Assembly: GCF_947036865.1 (NCBI RefSeq)
Contig: NZ_CAMQSF010000005.1
Coordinates: forward strand, 1-64,000
Direction: 5' to 3'
Length of the DNA stretch: 64,000 nucleotides
Origin: an uncultured Caulobacter sp.
GTDB taxonomy: Bacteria; Pseudomonadota; Alphaproteobacteria; Caulobacterales; Caulobacteraceae
Shown: positions 46,363 to 55,314 of the stretch, one piece after another
Numbering within the stretch: position 1 is the first letter of the stretch
Layout of the letters: every line of letters begins with the position of its first letter
Notes under the pieces: generated by a model
Told to the model about the DNA's origin: nothing
The model's input: only the letters and a program-made list of their open reading frames with translations
Databases searched by the model: none
Program-made: the position numbers and the translations under genes

Positions 46363-46402
46363 GACCCGAAACGCCCCGGAGGAAACTCCGGGGCGTTTTG
46401 CG
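46363..46402 (+). terminator. ftsZ terminator, left copy of a 40-bp direct repeat
   Basis: AACGCCCCGGAG-GAAA-CTCCGGGGCGTT is a perfect stem with a GAAA tetraloop followed by TTGCGTTT. The 40 bases from TGACCCG to TTTTGC are repeated exactly at 47473-47512. Confidence 0.9.
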
Positions 46403-46451
46403 TTTGGATGGGTTCGCGTAGGTTGAGCGCTGGCGATCAGGTCGGCCTCAC

Positions 46452-47417
46452 ATGAACTCCTTTACTTGGATCCCGGGACAGGGCCCCGATGCCGTGGCTT
46501 TGGCTCGCCTTAGAGATTTCTTTCGTCGTCCATCCAAGCCCATGGGCGAAGCTTGGTTCATGGGCGAAACACGCAGGATGTTCCCCGAACTGATGGGGGT
46601 CTTGGATGAGCTCTCCGCTCAGCAACTCGTAAGCCCGCTAGAGGAGATCGCCACAGGCGCCTTGAGTTTCGGACCGGAAGATGAGTGGCGGGAATGGTTT
46701 CACTACCTCTTACCGCGCTTGATCCCTCGCGCTCACGAACGCTTTGTCCATCAAGTCCTAGAGCTGCTGGCGACCGCGCTTTTCGCCTTCTACCCAGACG
46801 GCCTCGAAGCCGGTCCGTACCGCCAGTTCCGAGAGGATGTTCTGGCGACGCTCGGACGCTGCCCGATGGACTCGGCGTGTTGGCCAGATGGTCTCCTCGA
46901 TGTTGAAAGGGTTTTGAACCCGACCCGCGTTCCAAGCATCGGGCTGTGGGGCTGGGACGAGCCGAAAGGGCCGCTGTCAGCGTCGATGTTTCTTTGCCTG
47001 AAGTATCTGCGCCCCAGTGATATCAATGGCTGGCTGGCGTCGGTCTTTCAGATCGACGAACCGCACTGGCGCGCGGGCGTGATGGCTTGGCTGCTTGGCG
47101 CGCATGAGGTCCTAAAAGGCTTGGTGCTACACCCTTGCAAGTTCGACCGTTGCTATCCGCCGATCGATTGGGATTGGAGCCATGCGCTTACGGGTTCCTA
47201 TCTCGACGTGGATGGCAGCGAGCGCTTTCGGGGTGACTTCATCCCCAAGCCCAACCGCGACGCCGCGCTCGCGGCCGTGCGCGATTACTTCGACGAGAAA
47301 ATCATGTTGGAATGGATCGAGAGCCTTGCTCGGGAACCCGAAGTCGCGGCCGCGACAGACGCGCTCCCTCTATGGCTTCTTCAGGCATACAAACCGAATG
47401 ATCTAGCTGGGTCCTGA
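46452..47417 (+). CDS. Orphan protein flanked by duplicated terminators
   Basis: A 321-residue soluble protein (MNSFTWIPGQGPDAVALARLRDFF...) with no signal peptide, no membrane span and no motif I recognise. Trp and Phe are frequent (EWREWFHYLLPRLIPRAHERF, IDWDWSHAL). Third codon positions are less GC-biased than in neighbouring genes (for example CTTGGATCCCGGGACAGGG, TTTCTTTCGTCGTCC), suggesting transfer. The gene and its surroundings lie between two exact 40-bp copies of the ftsZ terminator exactly 1110 bases apart. I cannot name a function. Confidence 0.75.
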   Translation: MNSFTWIPGQGPDAVALARLRDFFRRPSKPMGEAWFMGETRRMFPELMGVLDELSAQQLVSPLEEIATGALSFGPEDEWREWFHYLLPRLIPRAHERFVHQVLELLATALFAFYPDGLEAGPYRQFREDVLATLGRCPMDSACWPDGLLDVERVLNPTRVPSIGLWGWDEPKGPLSASMFLCLKYLRPSDINGWLASVFQIDEPHWRAGVMAWLLGAHEVLKGLVLHPCKFDRCYPPIDWDWSHALTGSYLDVDGSERFRGDFIPKPNRDAALAAVRDYFDEKIMLEWIESLAREPEVAAATDALPLWLLQAYKPNDLAGS

Positions 47418-47472
47418 TAGCTCGGCGTACCCGGCCTACGGTGGGGTGGATCCCGACGGCGCAAGTCACAAG

Positions 47473-47512
47473 TGACCCGAAACGCCCCGGAGGAAACTCC
47501 GGGGCGTTTTGC
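47473..47512 (+). repeat. Right copy of the 40-bp terminator repeat
   Basis: Exact duplicate of 46363-46402, including the GAAA-loop stem and TTTTGC. It ends transcription of the orphan at 46452. Flanking bases diverge at once on both sides, so the duplicated unit is sharply bounded. Confidence 0.95.
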
Positions 47513-47618
47513 TTTGCGCGTCGGCTTGCAACCCTGGCGTTGTCCGGCCAAGCTGCGGCGCTCGCGTCGGGCGGGCGCGTTGCAGCGCGGGCGACCCCCG
47601 CGTGCGGAGGAGTTTCGC

Positions 47619-48212
47619 GTGTTCGCCACACTCGCCTTGGTCGCCGTTCTCGCCCAGGCCGCGCCGGCCGCCGCGCCGGCGCCGTCGCCGGATCCCTGCG
47701 CCTATGATCGCGCGGCCATGCTGGCCCTCACGCCCGACGCCTTCGATCAAGATGCTCAGGGCGGGTGGCGAACCCTAGCCTACAAGCCCGGATGCCGGGC
47801 GGCGGCGGCCGATCTGCTGGAGGCCTATCGCAACGCGCATTGGGGAACGCTGACACCCGACGAGCTTCACACAAACTATTGGCACGAAGGACAAGAGCGA
47901 GCGTCACTGGAACAGCGCGCGCGCGCCAAACCGCTTTTGCTGGCCGGTGTCGACCCGAACGACAACGCCTTCGCCGAGTACGCCCTCGGTACGGTGGCGT
48001 TTCTGGACAATGATCGCGCCGCGCTGCAGGCCGCGCGGGACCGTCTGGCGGCCATCCCCGCGCCGGCCGACTGGCCCGAGCTTGCCGCCGATTTCCGCAA
48101 GAGGCTTGGTGTCGAGGTGAAGTGGCCGATGAACCTCAATGTCCTGGACCACATGCTGGCGTGCTTCGGCCGCAGCTATGACGAGGCCTATGAGGGCTGC
48201 AAAAAGAAATAG
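47619..48212 (+). CDS. Secreted protein of unknown function
   Basis: A 197-residue protein beginning at GTG 47619 with GGAGGAG in front. The N-terminus MFATLALVAVLAQAAPAAAPAPS is a signal peptide; the mature part (PCAYDRAAMLALTPDAFDQDAQGGWRTLAYKPGCRAAAADLL..., then repeated helical stretches ending DHMLACFGRSYDEAYEGCKKK) has four Cys that could pair. No domain recognised. The longer frame to 47472 covers the terminator repeat and is not coding. Confidence 0.75.
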   Translation: MFATLALVAVLAQAAPAAAPAPSPDPCAYDRAAMLALTPDAFDQDAQGGWRTLAYKPGCRAAAADLLEAYRNAHWGTLTPDELHTNYWHEGQERASLEQRARAKPLLLAGVDPNDNAFAEYALGTVAFLDNDRAALQAARDRLAAIPAPADWPELAADFRKRLGVEVKWPMNLNVLDHMLACFGRSYDEAYEGCKKK

Positions 48213-48285
48213 CCCGTAGCCGCCTCGCGTTGGCGCGGCGCCATGCTAGATGCGCGACATCCTGGTCACGTCTGAAGCCGCTCCG

Positions 48286-48753
48286 ATGAAACTCACCCGC
48301 GCCGATCGGAAGATCCTCCAGATCCTGCAGGAGGACGGCAAGATCTCGAACGTCGATCTGGCCGAGCGGGTCGGCCTGTCGCCCAGCCCCTGCCTGCGGC
48401 GGGTCAAGCAACTGGAGGCCTCGGGGCTGATCAGCGGCTATGTGGCGCTGCTGGATCGCCGCAAGGCCAGGCTGGACGTGCTGGCCTATGTCGAGGTGCA
48501 GGTCGACCACACCGAGGGCGCCGCCGACGCCTTCCAGCAGGCCGTGCGACGCGAGCCGGAAGTGGTCAGCTGCTACGTGATGACCGGCAATTTCGACTAC
48601 CTCTTGAAGGTGGCCGTGCCCAATCTCGACGCCTATGCGGACTTCACCATGAAGCGGCTGCTGAAGATGCCGGCGGTGAAGGACATCCGCACCTCGTTCG
48701 TGCTGGACACGATCAAGGATTCCACGGCGCTGCCGCTGGATTATCTGGACTGA
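48286..48753 (+). CDS. Lrp/AsnC-family transcriptional regulator
   Basis: A 155-residue regulator. The N-terminal winged helix-turn-helix (KLTRADRKILQILQEDGKISNVDLAERVGLSPSPCLRRVKQLEASGLISGYVALLD) is followed by the RAM ligand-binding domain (VEVQVDH...VVSCYVMTGNFDYLLKVAVPNLDAYADF). Start at 48286 has the typical start of the HTH. It precedes the tyrosine-breakdown run by 132 bases on the same strand, so it is a good candidate for its amino-acid-responsive regulator. The effector is not visible from sequence. Confidence 0.92.
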   Translation: MKLTRADRKILQILQEDGKISNVDLAERVGLSPSPCLRRVKQLEASGLISGYVALLDRRKARLDVLAYVEVQVDHTEGAADAFQQAVRREPEVVSCYVMTGNFDYLLKVAVPNLDAYADFTMKRLLKMPAVKDIRTSFVLDTIKDSTALPLDYLD

Positions 48754-48885
48754 TCACTTTCATGCGGATTTGAGCCAGATCATTGGCATGATGTGACCAA
48801 TATGGCTTGGCGGACGAGCATCATCGCCAAGTTCTGACCTCTGTCCCGCGATAAACTGCTTCTCGCCCGTTCTCGAGGAGCCGCC

Positions 48886-50076
48886 ATGACTCACGCCTCC
48901 GTCTTCGCCGGCCTGACGCCCAAGGCGCCGGACTCGCTGCTGTCGCTGATCGGCGCCTATCGCCGCGATCCGCGCGCCGACAAGATCGATCTGGGCGTGG
49001 GCGTGTTCCGCGACGATCTGGGCGCCACGCCGGTGCTGGCCAGCGTCAAGGCCGCCGAGCAGGCGCTGCTGAGCAGTCAGGCGACCAAGGCCTATCTCGG
49101 ACCCGAGGGCGACTTCGGCTATCTTGATCTTCTGAAGCCGATCATCTTCGGCGACCGCGTCGACCATGAGGTCTTCGCCGTGCAGACGCCGGGCGGCACC
49201 GGCGCGGTGCGTCTGGCCTGCGAGCTGCTGCAAGCGGCCAAGCCGGACCTGCGCGTCTTCATCGGCGCGCCGACCTGGCCGAACCACACCCAGATCCTGG
49301 ACCAGCTGGGCCTGGAGACGGTGACCTTCCGCCATTACGACCAGCGCGCCCAGCGCCTGTGTTTCGACGAGATGATGGCGACCCTGGAGACGGCGCGGGC
49401 CGGCGACGTCGTGCTGCTGCACGGCTGCTGTCACAACCCGTCGGGCGCCGACTACAGCCTCGAGCAATGGGCGGCGATCGCCGAGTTGGTGGGCCGCAAG
49501 GGCGTCACGCCACTGATCGACCTGGCTTATCAGGGCCTGGGCCTGGGCCTCGAACAGGACGCCGCCGGCGCGCGTCTGGTCCTGGCGGCCGCCGAGGACG
49601 GCCTTCTGGCCTATTCCTGCGACAAGAATTTCGGGCTTTATCGCGAGCGGGTCGGGGCGCTCTACACCCTCACGCGCGACGCCGCGACCCTGGACGTCGC
49701 CGCCAGCAACATCCGGGCGCTGGCGCGCACCAACTGGTCGATGCCGCCGGACCACGGCGCCGCGACGGTTCGTGTTATCCTGGAGTCCGAAGCCCTCACC
49801 GCGATCTGGAAGACCGAACTGGAAGCCATGCGCCGCCGCGTGGCCGATCTTCGCCAGCGTGTGGCCAAGGCCGTCCCGCTGCTGGCGCCGCTGGCCGGCC
49901 AGCACGGCCTCTTCGGCCTGCTGCCGCTGTCGCCCGCCCAGGTCGCCCAGCTGCGCGAGGATCACGGGATCTACATGGCGGGCTCCGGCCGCATCAATCT
50001 GGCCGGCCTGACCGTTGACAACATCGACACATTCGCGCGGGCGCTGAACGCCTGCCTGCAGGGAGAACCGGCATGA
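48886..50076 (+). CDS. Aromatic amino acid aminotransferase (class I PLP)
   Basis: A 396-residue aspartate/aromatic aminotransferase of the AspC/TyrB type. It has LGVGVFRDD, GGTGAVRLACELL (PLP phosphate region), LLHGCCHNPSGAD, LIDLAYQGLG and the Schiff-base lysine in YSCDKNFGLYRERVG. The position directly ahead of hppD and overlapping it by four bases implies tyrosine to 4-hydroxyphenylpyruvate conversion. Substrate is inferred from neighbours. Confidence 0.92.
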   Translation: MTHASVFAGLTPKAPDSLLSLIGAYRRDPRADKIDLGVGVFRDDLGATPVLASVKAAEQALLSSQATKAYLGPEGDFGYLDLLKPIIFGDRVDHEVFAVQTPGGTGAVRLACELLQAAKPDLRVFIGAPTWPNHTQILDQLGLETVTFRHYDQRAQRLCFDEMMATLETARAGDVVLLHGCCHNPSGADYSLEQWAAIAELVGRKGVTPLIDLAYQGLGLGLEQDAAGARLVLAAAEDGLLAYSCDKNFGLYRERVGALYTLTRDAATLDVAASNIRALARTNWSMPPDHGAATVRVILESEALTAIWKTELEAMRRRVADLRQRVAKAVPLLAPLAGQHGLFGLLPLSPAQVAQLREDHGIYMAGSGRINLAGLTVDNIDTFARALNACLQGEPA

Positions 50077-51137
50077 GCCTCGTGACTGAACAGAACCCGC
50101 TGGGCCTCGACGGCTTCGAATTCGTCGAGTTCACCAGCCCCGATCCGGCCGCCATGAAGGCGCTGATCGAGCAGCTGGGCTTCGTCGCCGCCAGCCGGCA
50201 TCCGACGAAGCCGGCGACCCGCTACAAGCAGGGCCGCATCAACCTGATCGTCAACGAGGACACGGCCGGCCAGGTCGCTGACTTCCGCGCCGCGCACGGC
50301 CCCTCGGCCAACGGCATGGCCTTCCGCGTCGAGAACGTCGAGCAGGCCTATGCCGAGGCCCTCAAGCGCGGCGCCAAGGCCGCCGACGCCGGCGCCTCGC
50401 TGCTGGGCGCCGAGGCCCGCGTGCTGGAGGGCATCGGCGGCTCGTTGCTCTATCTCGTCGATCGCGCCGCCTCGCCCTACGACGCCTGGGACGCCGTGCC
50501 CGGCGCGGCCGAGGCCGAAGCCGCCAACACTGTTGGCCTCGACCTGCTCGACCACCTGACCCACAACGTCAAGCGCGGCCAGATGCGCACCTGGTCGAGC
50601 TTCTACAATCAGGTCTTCGGTTTCGAGGAGCAGAAGTATTTCGACATCAAGGGCCAGGCCACGGGCCTGTTCAGCCAGGCGATGATCGCGCCCGACAAGG
50701 CCATCCGCATTCCGCTGAACGAGAGCCAGGACGACAAGAGCCAGATCGAGGAGTTCATCCGCCAGTACAACGGCGAGGGCATCCAGCACCTGGCCCTGAC
50801 CACGGACAACATCTACGAGACGGTCGAGAAGCTGAAGGCGCGCGGCGTCAGGCTGCAGGACACGATCGAGACCTATTACGAGCTGGTCGACAAGCGCGTG
50901 CCCGGCCACGGCGAGGACCTGGAGCGCCTGCGCAAGAACCGCATCCTGATCGACGGCAATGTCGGCGAGGAGGGCCTACTGCTACAGATCTTCACCGAGA
51001 ACCTGTTCGGCCCGATCTTCTTCGAGATCATCCAGCGCAAGGGCAACGAGGGCTTCGGCAACGGCAACTTCCAGGCCCTGTTCGAGAGCATCGAGCTCGA
51101 CCAGATCCGCCGCGGGGTGATCACGGTCGAGGCTTGA
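50073..51137 (+). CDS. hppD: 4-Hydroxyphenylpyruvate dioxygenase
   Basis: HppD turns 4-hydroxyphenylpyruvate into homogentisate. The 354-residue enzyme has the two-VOC-domain layout; iron ligands fit DHLTHNVKRG (His, about residue 160), GIQHLALTTDNI (His) and LLLQIFTENLFGPIFFEIIQRKGNEGFGNGNFQALFESIE (Glu and the conserved C-terminal helix). ATG at 50073 overlaps the aminotransferase stop. Confidence 0.97.
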   Translation: MSLVTEQNPLGLDGFEFVEFTSPDPAAMKALIEQLGFVAASRHPTKPATRYKQGRINLIVNEDTAGQVADFRAAHGPSANGMAFRVENVEQAYAEALKRGAKAADAGASLLGAEARVLEGIGGSLLYLVDRAASPYDAWDAVPGAAEAEAANTVGLDLLDHLTHNVKRGQMRTWSSFYNQVFGFEEQKYFDIKGQATGLFSQAMIAPDKAIRIPLNESQDDKSQIEEFIRQYNGEGIQHLALTTDNIYETVEKLKARGVRLQDTIETYYELVDKRVPGHGEDLERLRKNRILIDGNVGEEGLLLQIFTENLFGPIFFEIIQRKGNEGFGNGNFQALFESIELDQIRRGVITVEA

Positions 51138-51146
51138 GGGGCCACA

Positions 51147-51228
51147 CCTCGTCCTTCGACAGGCTCAGGATGAGGTGTTTATTGAGACGATCGAGTAGCC
51201 CTCACCCTGAGCTTGTCGAAGGGCGAGG
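51147..51228. repeat. REP-like palindrome, copy 3
   Basis: Arms at about 51147-51175 and 51200-51228 carry the same sequence as the palindromes at 3270 and 36633, with a few mismatches. It lies between hppD and hmgA, inside the tyrosine-breakdown run, where it could modulate downstream expression. Confidence 0.85.
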
Positions 51229-51264
51229 GCGGCTCCTCCCACGTAATGATCCAGGGATCCAACC

Positions 51265-52542
51265 ATGGACCTCCGCTACCAAACCGGGTTCGGCTCGTAC
51301 TTCGAAACCGAGGCCCACCCCGGCGCCCTGCCGAAGGGCCAGAACTCGCCGCAGCAGGTTCCGTTCGGCCTCTATGCCGAGCAGCTGTCGGGCGCGGCCT
51401 TCACCGCGCCGCGTCACGAGAACCGCAGGAGCTGGCTCTACCGCCTGCGGCCCAGCGCCGGGCACGGGCCGTACCAGCCCTACGCGCAGGACAAGCTGGT
51501 CTCGACCTTCGGCGGCTCCGTGACGCCCAATCGCCTGCGCTGGAGCCCGCTGGACATCCCGGCCACGCCGACCGACTTCGTCGACGGCCTCGTCACCCTG
51601 GCCGGCAACGCCGACGCCGCGACGCTGAGCGGCATCGGCGTCCACGTCTATCTGGCCAACACGTCGATGAAGAACCGGGTGTTCTACGACGCCGACGGCG
51701 AGCTTCTGATCGTGCCGCAGCAGGGCGTCTTGACCCTGGTCACCGAGTTTGGCGTGCTGACCGCCGGCCCCGGCCATATCGCCGTGATCCCGCGCGGGGT
51801 TCGCTTCCGGGTCGAGGTCGACGGCCCCTCGCGCGGCTATGTCTGCGAGAACCACGGCGCGGCGTTCCGTCTGCCGGAGCTCGGGCCGATCGGCGCGAAC
51901 GGCCTGGCCAATCCCCGAGACTTCGAGACCCCCGTCGCGGCCTTCGAGGACGTCGACGCGCCGACCCTGGTGATCCAGAAGTTCCAGGGGGCGCTGTGGG
52001 CCGCCGAATGGGATCACAGCCCGCTCGACGTCGTCGCCTGGCACGGCAATCTCGCGCCGTACCGCTACGACCTGTCGCGGTTCAACACGATCAACACGGT
52101 CAGTTTCGACCACCCCGATCCGTCGATCTTCACGGTCCTGACCTCGCCCAGCGACACGCCCGGGGTCGCGAACTGCGACTTCGTGATCTTCCCGCCGCGC
52201 TGGATGGTGGCCGAGCACACCTTCCGTCCGCCCTGGTTCCACCGCAACGTGATGAGCGAGTTCATGGGCCTGATCCACGGCGCCTACGACGCCAAGGAGG
52301 GCGGCTTCGTCCCGGGCGGGGCCAGCTTGCACAACTGCATGAGCGATCACGGCCCGGACGTGGCCAGCCACAAGAAGGCGACCGAGGCCGCGCTGGCGCC
52401 GCACAAGATCGACGGGACCATGGCCTTCATGTTCGAGAGCCGCTGGGTCATTCGGCCGACGAAGTTCGCGCTGGAGAGTTCGGCGCTTCAGGACGACTAT
52501 GACGCCTGCTGGACGGGCTTTCCCAAGGCGCGTCTGAGCTAA
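51265..52542 (+). CDS. hmgA: Homogentisate 1,2-dioxygenase
   Basis: HmgA opens the homogentisate ring to maleylacetoacetate. The 425-residue enzyme has [26 protein letters not shown] near the N-terminus, [46 protein letters not shown] and [41 protein letters not shown], containing the iron-binding His/Glu ligands. Length is normal for the family. Confidence 0.97.
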   Translation: MDLRYQTGFGSYFETEAHPGALPKGQNSPQQVPFGLYAEQLSGAAFTAPRHENRRSWLYRLRPSAGHGPYQPYAQDKLVSTFGGSVTPNRLRWSPLDIPATPTDFVDGLVTLAGNADAATLSGIGVHVYLANTSMKNRVFYDADGELLIVPQQGVLTLVTEFGVLTAGPGHIAVIPRGVRFRVEVDGPSRGYVCENHGAAFRLPELGPIGANGLANPRDFETPVAAFEDVDAPTLVIQKFQGALWAAEWDHSPLDVVAWHGNLAPYRYDLSRFNTINTVSFDHPDPSIFTVLTSPSDTPGVANCDFVIFPPRWMVAEHTFRPPWFHRNVMSEFMGLIHGAYDAKEGGFVPGGASLHNCMSDHGPDVASHKKATEAALAPHKIDGTMAFMFESRWVIRPTKFALESSALQDDYDACWTGFPKARLS

Positions 52543-52568
52543 ACAAGAACAGATTAGAGGAAGCGCTG

Positions 52569-53576
52569 ATGAAGCTCGCGTCTCTCAAGGGCGGCCGCGA
52601 CGGCCGGCTGGTGGTGGTCTCCAACGACCTGGCCTGGTTCACCGACGCCGGGACCATCGCGCCGACCCTGCAGGCGGCCCTGGACGACTGGGCGCGGTGC
52701 GGGCCGATGCTGGCGGGCCTGGCCGAGAGCCTCGAGCACGGTTCGGTCCCGAAGGAACGCTTCCACGAGCACGAGGCGCTGAGCCCGCTGCCGCGCGCCT
52801 ATCAGTGGGTCGACGGCTCGGCCTATGTGAACCACGTCCAGCTGGTGCGGAAGGCGCGGGGCGCCGAGATGCCCGAGAGCTTCTGGACCGATCCCTTGAT
52901 GTACCAGGGCGCGTCGGACGGCTTCCTGGCCCCGCGCGACCCGATCCCGCTGGCCGACGCCAGCTGGGGCTGTGATCTCGAGGGCGAGGTGGCCGTCATT
53001 GTCGACGACGTGCCGATGGGCGCCACCCGCGAGGAGGCCCTGGCGGCCATCCGCCTCGTCATGCTCTGCAACGACGTCAGTTTGCGCAACCTGATCCCGG
53101 GCGAGCTGGCCAAGGGCTTCGGCTTCCTGCAGTCCAAGCCCGCCAGCGCCTTCTCGCCGGTGGCGGTGTCGCCGGACGCGCTGGGCGCGGCCTGGAAGGA
53201 CGGCAAGCTGCACGGGGCCTTGCTGGTCGAGCTGGACGGCCAGGACTTCGGCCGCGCCGACGCCGGCGTCGACATGACCTTCGACTTCGGAACCCTGGTC
53301 GCCCACGCCGCCAAGACCCGGAGCCTGTGCGCGGGCACGATCGTCGGCTCGGGCACGGTCAGCAACCGCGACGCGGACGGCGGTCCGGGCAAGCCGATCA
53401 GCGAAGGCGGCCTCGGCTATTCGTGCCTCGCCGAGGTCCGCGTGGTCGAGACGATCCTGCACGGCGCGCCCAAGACGCCGTTCCTGCTGGGCGGCGACAC
53501 CGTCCGGATCGAGATGAAGGACGCCAAGGGCCACTCGATCTTCGGCGCCATCGAGCAGACGGTCGAGCGGGTTTGA
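52569..53576 (+). CDS. fahA: Fumarylacetoacetase
   Basis: FahA cleaves fumarylacetoacetate to fumarate and acetoacetate. The 335-residue enzyme has a fumarylacetoacetase-type N-terminal arm and the catalytic domain with YQWVDGSAYVNHVQLVRKARG, MYQGASDGFLAPRDPIPL, LEGEVAVIVDDVPMG (Glu/Asp metal ligands), NDVSLRNLIPGELAKGFGFLQSKP and GTIVGSGTVSNRD. Starts 26 bases after hmgA. Its stop overlaps the TTG of the Rieske gene. Confidence 0.96.
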   Translation: MKLASLKGGRDGRLVVVSNDLAWFTDAGTIAPTLQAALDDWARCGPMLAGLAESLEHGSVPKERFHEHEALSPLPRAYQWVDGSAYVNHVQLVRKARGAEMPESFWTDPLMYQGASDGFLAPRDPIPLADASWGCDLEGEVAVIVDDVPMGATREEALAAIRLVMLCNDVSLRNLIPGELAKGFGFLQSKPASAFSPVAVSPDALGAAWKDGKLHGALLVELDGQDFGRADAGVDMTFDFGTLVAHAAKTRSLCAGTIVGSGTVSNRDADGGPGKPISEGGLGYSCLAEVRVVETILHGAPKTPFLLGGDTVRIEMKDAKGHSIFGAIEQTVERV

Positions 53577-53962
53577 GCCAAGAGCCAGGGCCGGAAGCCG
53601 CCGCCGTCGTCGGGCGCGTCTGGGAGACTCGGGCCGGGATCAACCTCGGCCCGCTGGACCTGATCCCCGATGGCGGGGCGCGGAACTACGTTCTTCAGAT
53701 CGGCGACAAGCGGTTCCACGGCTTCGTGGTCCGGCGGGGCGAGGCGGTGTTCGGCTATGCCGATCGCTGCCCGCACCAGGGCCTGCCCCTGGCCCAGCGC
53801 CTGGACCAGTATCTGACGCCCGACGGCGGGCTGATCGCCTGTTCTTGGCACGGGGCGGTGTTCAGCGTGGAGCAGGGCGTCTGCGTCGGCGGGCCGTGCG
53901 TCGGCGCGCGGTTGACGCCGTGGCCGGTGGTGGTTCGTGATGGGCGGGTGTTCACGGTCTAG
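53573..53962 (+). CDS. Rieske 2Fe-2S protein
   Basis: A 129-residue soluble Rieske-type ferredoxin. The cluster motifs are CPHQG (C-x-H) and CSWHG (C-x-x-H), separated by the usual spacing. No oxygenase or membrane part is fused. It starts with TTG overlapping the fahA stop, so it belongs to the tyrosine-breakdown operon. Electron-transfer partner unknown. Confidence 0.85.
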   Translation: MSQEPGPEAAAVVGRVWETRAGINLGPLDLIPDGGARNYVLQIGDKRFHGFVVRRGEAVFGYADRCPHQGLPLAQRLDQYLTPDGGLIACSWHGAVFSVEQGVCVGGPCVGARLTPWPVVVRDGRVFTV

Positions 53963-54033
53963 GACGTGATCTGGGTTGCGGCCGGCGCGCTACGGGGTAG
54001 CTTAGGCGCGATGATCGGACGTCGGCGGGGGCG

Positions 54034-55314
54034 ATGACGGCAAGAGCGGAAGTGGCGGCGGCCGAACAGGCGAGTCCGCCGGTCGGAGCGCCATCGGCGC
54101 ATCCCTGGATTTTTCTCGCCCTGATGACGCCCTTCGGCGTCTCCAACGGCTATTCGACCGTGACGCTGGCCTTTCTCCTGGGACGGGCGGGCGTCAGCGC
54201 GGTCCACGTCACGGCGATCATGGCCATGTGGCTGTGGGTTCAGACCTGGAAACTGGCCTGGGCGCCGGTGATCGACACGGTCGGCGACCCGCGGCGCTGG
54301 TACGGGCTGGGCGCGCTGCTGGTCGGCCTCTCGGTGATCGCGATGAGTCTGGTCCACCCAAGCCCGGGGGCCGTCCCGCTGCTGACCGGCCTGGTCGCGT
54401 TGTCCAGCGCGGCGGCGACCCTGGCGGGCATGACCACGGACGTCTTCCTGACCCATCTCGCGCCGCCCCAGATGCGCGGCCGGGCCAGCGGCTGGGCCCA
54501 GGCGGGCAATCTCGGCGGCTCGGGCGTGGGCGGCGGTCTGGCGCTGTTTCTCGTCCAGCACGTGGGTCCGCCCGCCGTTTCGGCGCTGGCGCTCGCGGCG
54601 ATCTGCCTGGCGTGCGCCCTTCTCGCCTGGCGGCTCCCCGCCCTGCCGCGCGCCCACCAAGCCCTGCGCTATGTGAGTCGGCTGCGCGCCGTGGTCGTCG
54701 ACGTCTGGGCGGTGGCCCGCTCGCGCACCGGCTATCTCGCCCTGGTCACCATGTTGCTGCCGATCGCCTCGGGCGCGGCGCCCTGGGCGGTGATCGCCGG
54801 CGAGTGGCGGGCCGGCGCCGATTTGGTCGCCCTGAGCAGCGGTCTGCTGGGCGGCGTCTGCAGCGCGGTCGGGTCGCTGCTGGGCGGGCGTCTATGCGAT
54901 CGGCTCATGCCCAGGAGCGCCTACGCTCTCTTCGGCCTCTGCAGCGGCGTGATCGCGGCGGTCATGGCGTTCGCGCCGCGCACGCCGACAGTGTTCGTGG
55001 TCTTCACCCTGGCCTACGCCGTGATGATCGGGGGCGGCTACGCGGCCTATTCCGCGACGGTGTTGGAGGCGATCGGCCGGCGCTCGGCCGCCACCAATTT
55101 CAACCTGATGGCGGCGATCTCGAACGCGCCGATCGCCTTGATGACCAGCTTCGACGGCTGGATGCACGATCGCGCCGGGACCCGCGCCATGCTGTTCGGC
55201 GAGCTGTGGGTGCAGGCGCTGGCGGTCCTGTTCATCGCGGGCCTGGCCTTCGCGACCGCGCCCAGACAGTCGCGCGGCGGGGAGATCCGGGCCGTCGACC
55301 CGGTCAGGCCCTAG
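54034..55314 (+). CDS. MFS transporter
   Basis: A 426-residue inner-membrane protein with about 12 hydrophobic segments. It has the PWIFLALMTPFGVSNGYSTVTLAFLLGRAGVSA start, GRASGWAQAGNLGGSGVGGGLAL and GGRLCDRLMPRS, typical of major facilitator AmpG-like permeases (AmpG carries muropeptides). Resemblance to AmpG is only in layout and is not certain. Overlaps the remnant at 55304 by 11 bases, convergent. Confidence 0.85.
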   Translation: MTARAEVAAAEQASPPVGAPSAHPWIFLALMTPFGVSNGYSTVTLAFLLGRAGVSAVHVTAIMAMWLWVQTWKLAWAPVIDTVGDPRRWYGLGALLVGLSVIAMSLVHPSPGAVPLLTGLVALSSAAATLAGMTTDVFLTHLAPPQMRGRASGWAQAGNLGGSGVGGGLALFLVQHVGPPAVSALALAAICLACALLAWRLPALPRAHQALRYVSRLRAVVVDVWAVARSRTGYLALVTMLLPIASGAAPWAVIAGEWRAGADLVALSSGLLGGVCSAVGSLLGGRLCDRLMPRSAYALFGLCSGVIAAVMAFAPRTPTVFVVFTLAYAVMIGGGYAAYSATVLEAIGRRSAATNFNLMAAISNAPIALMTSFDGWMHDRAGTRAMLFGELWVQALAVLFIAGLAFATAPRQSRGGEIRAVDPVRP

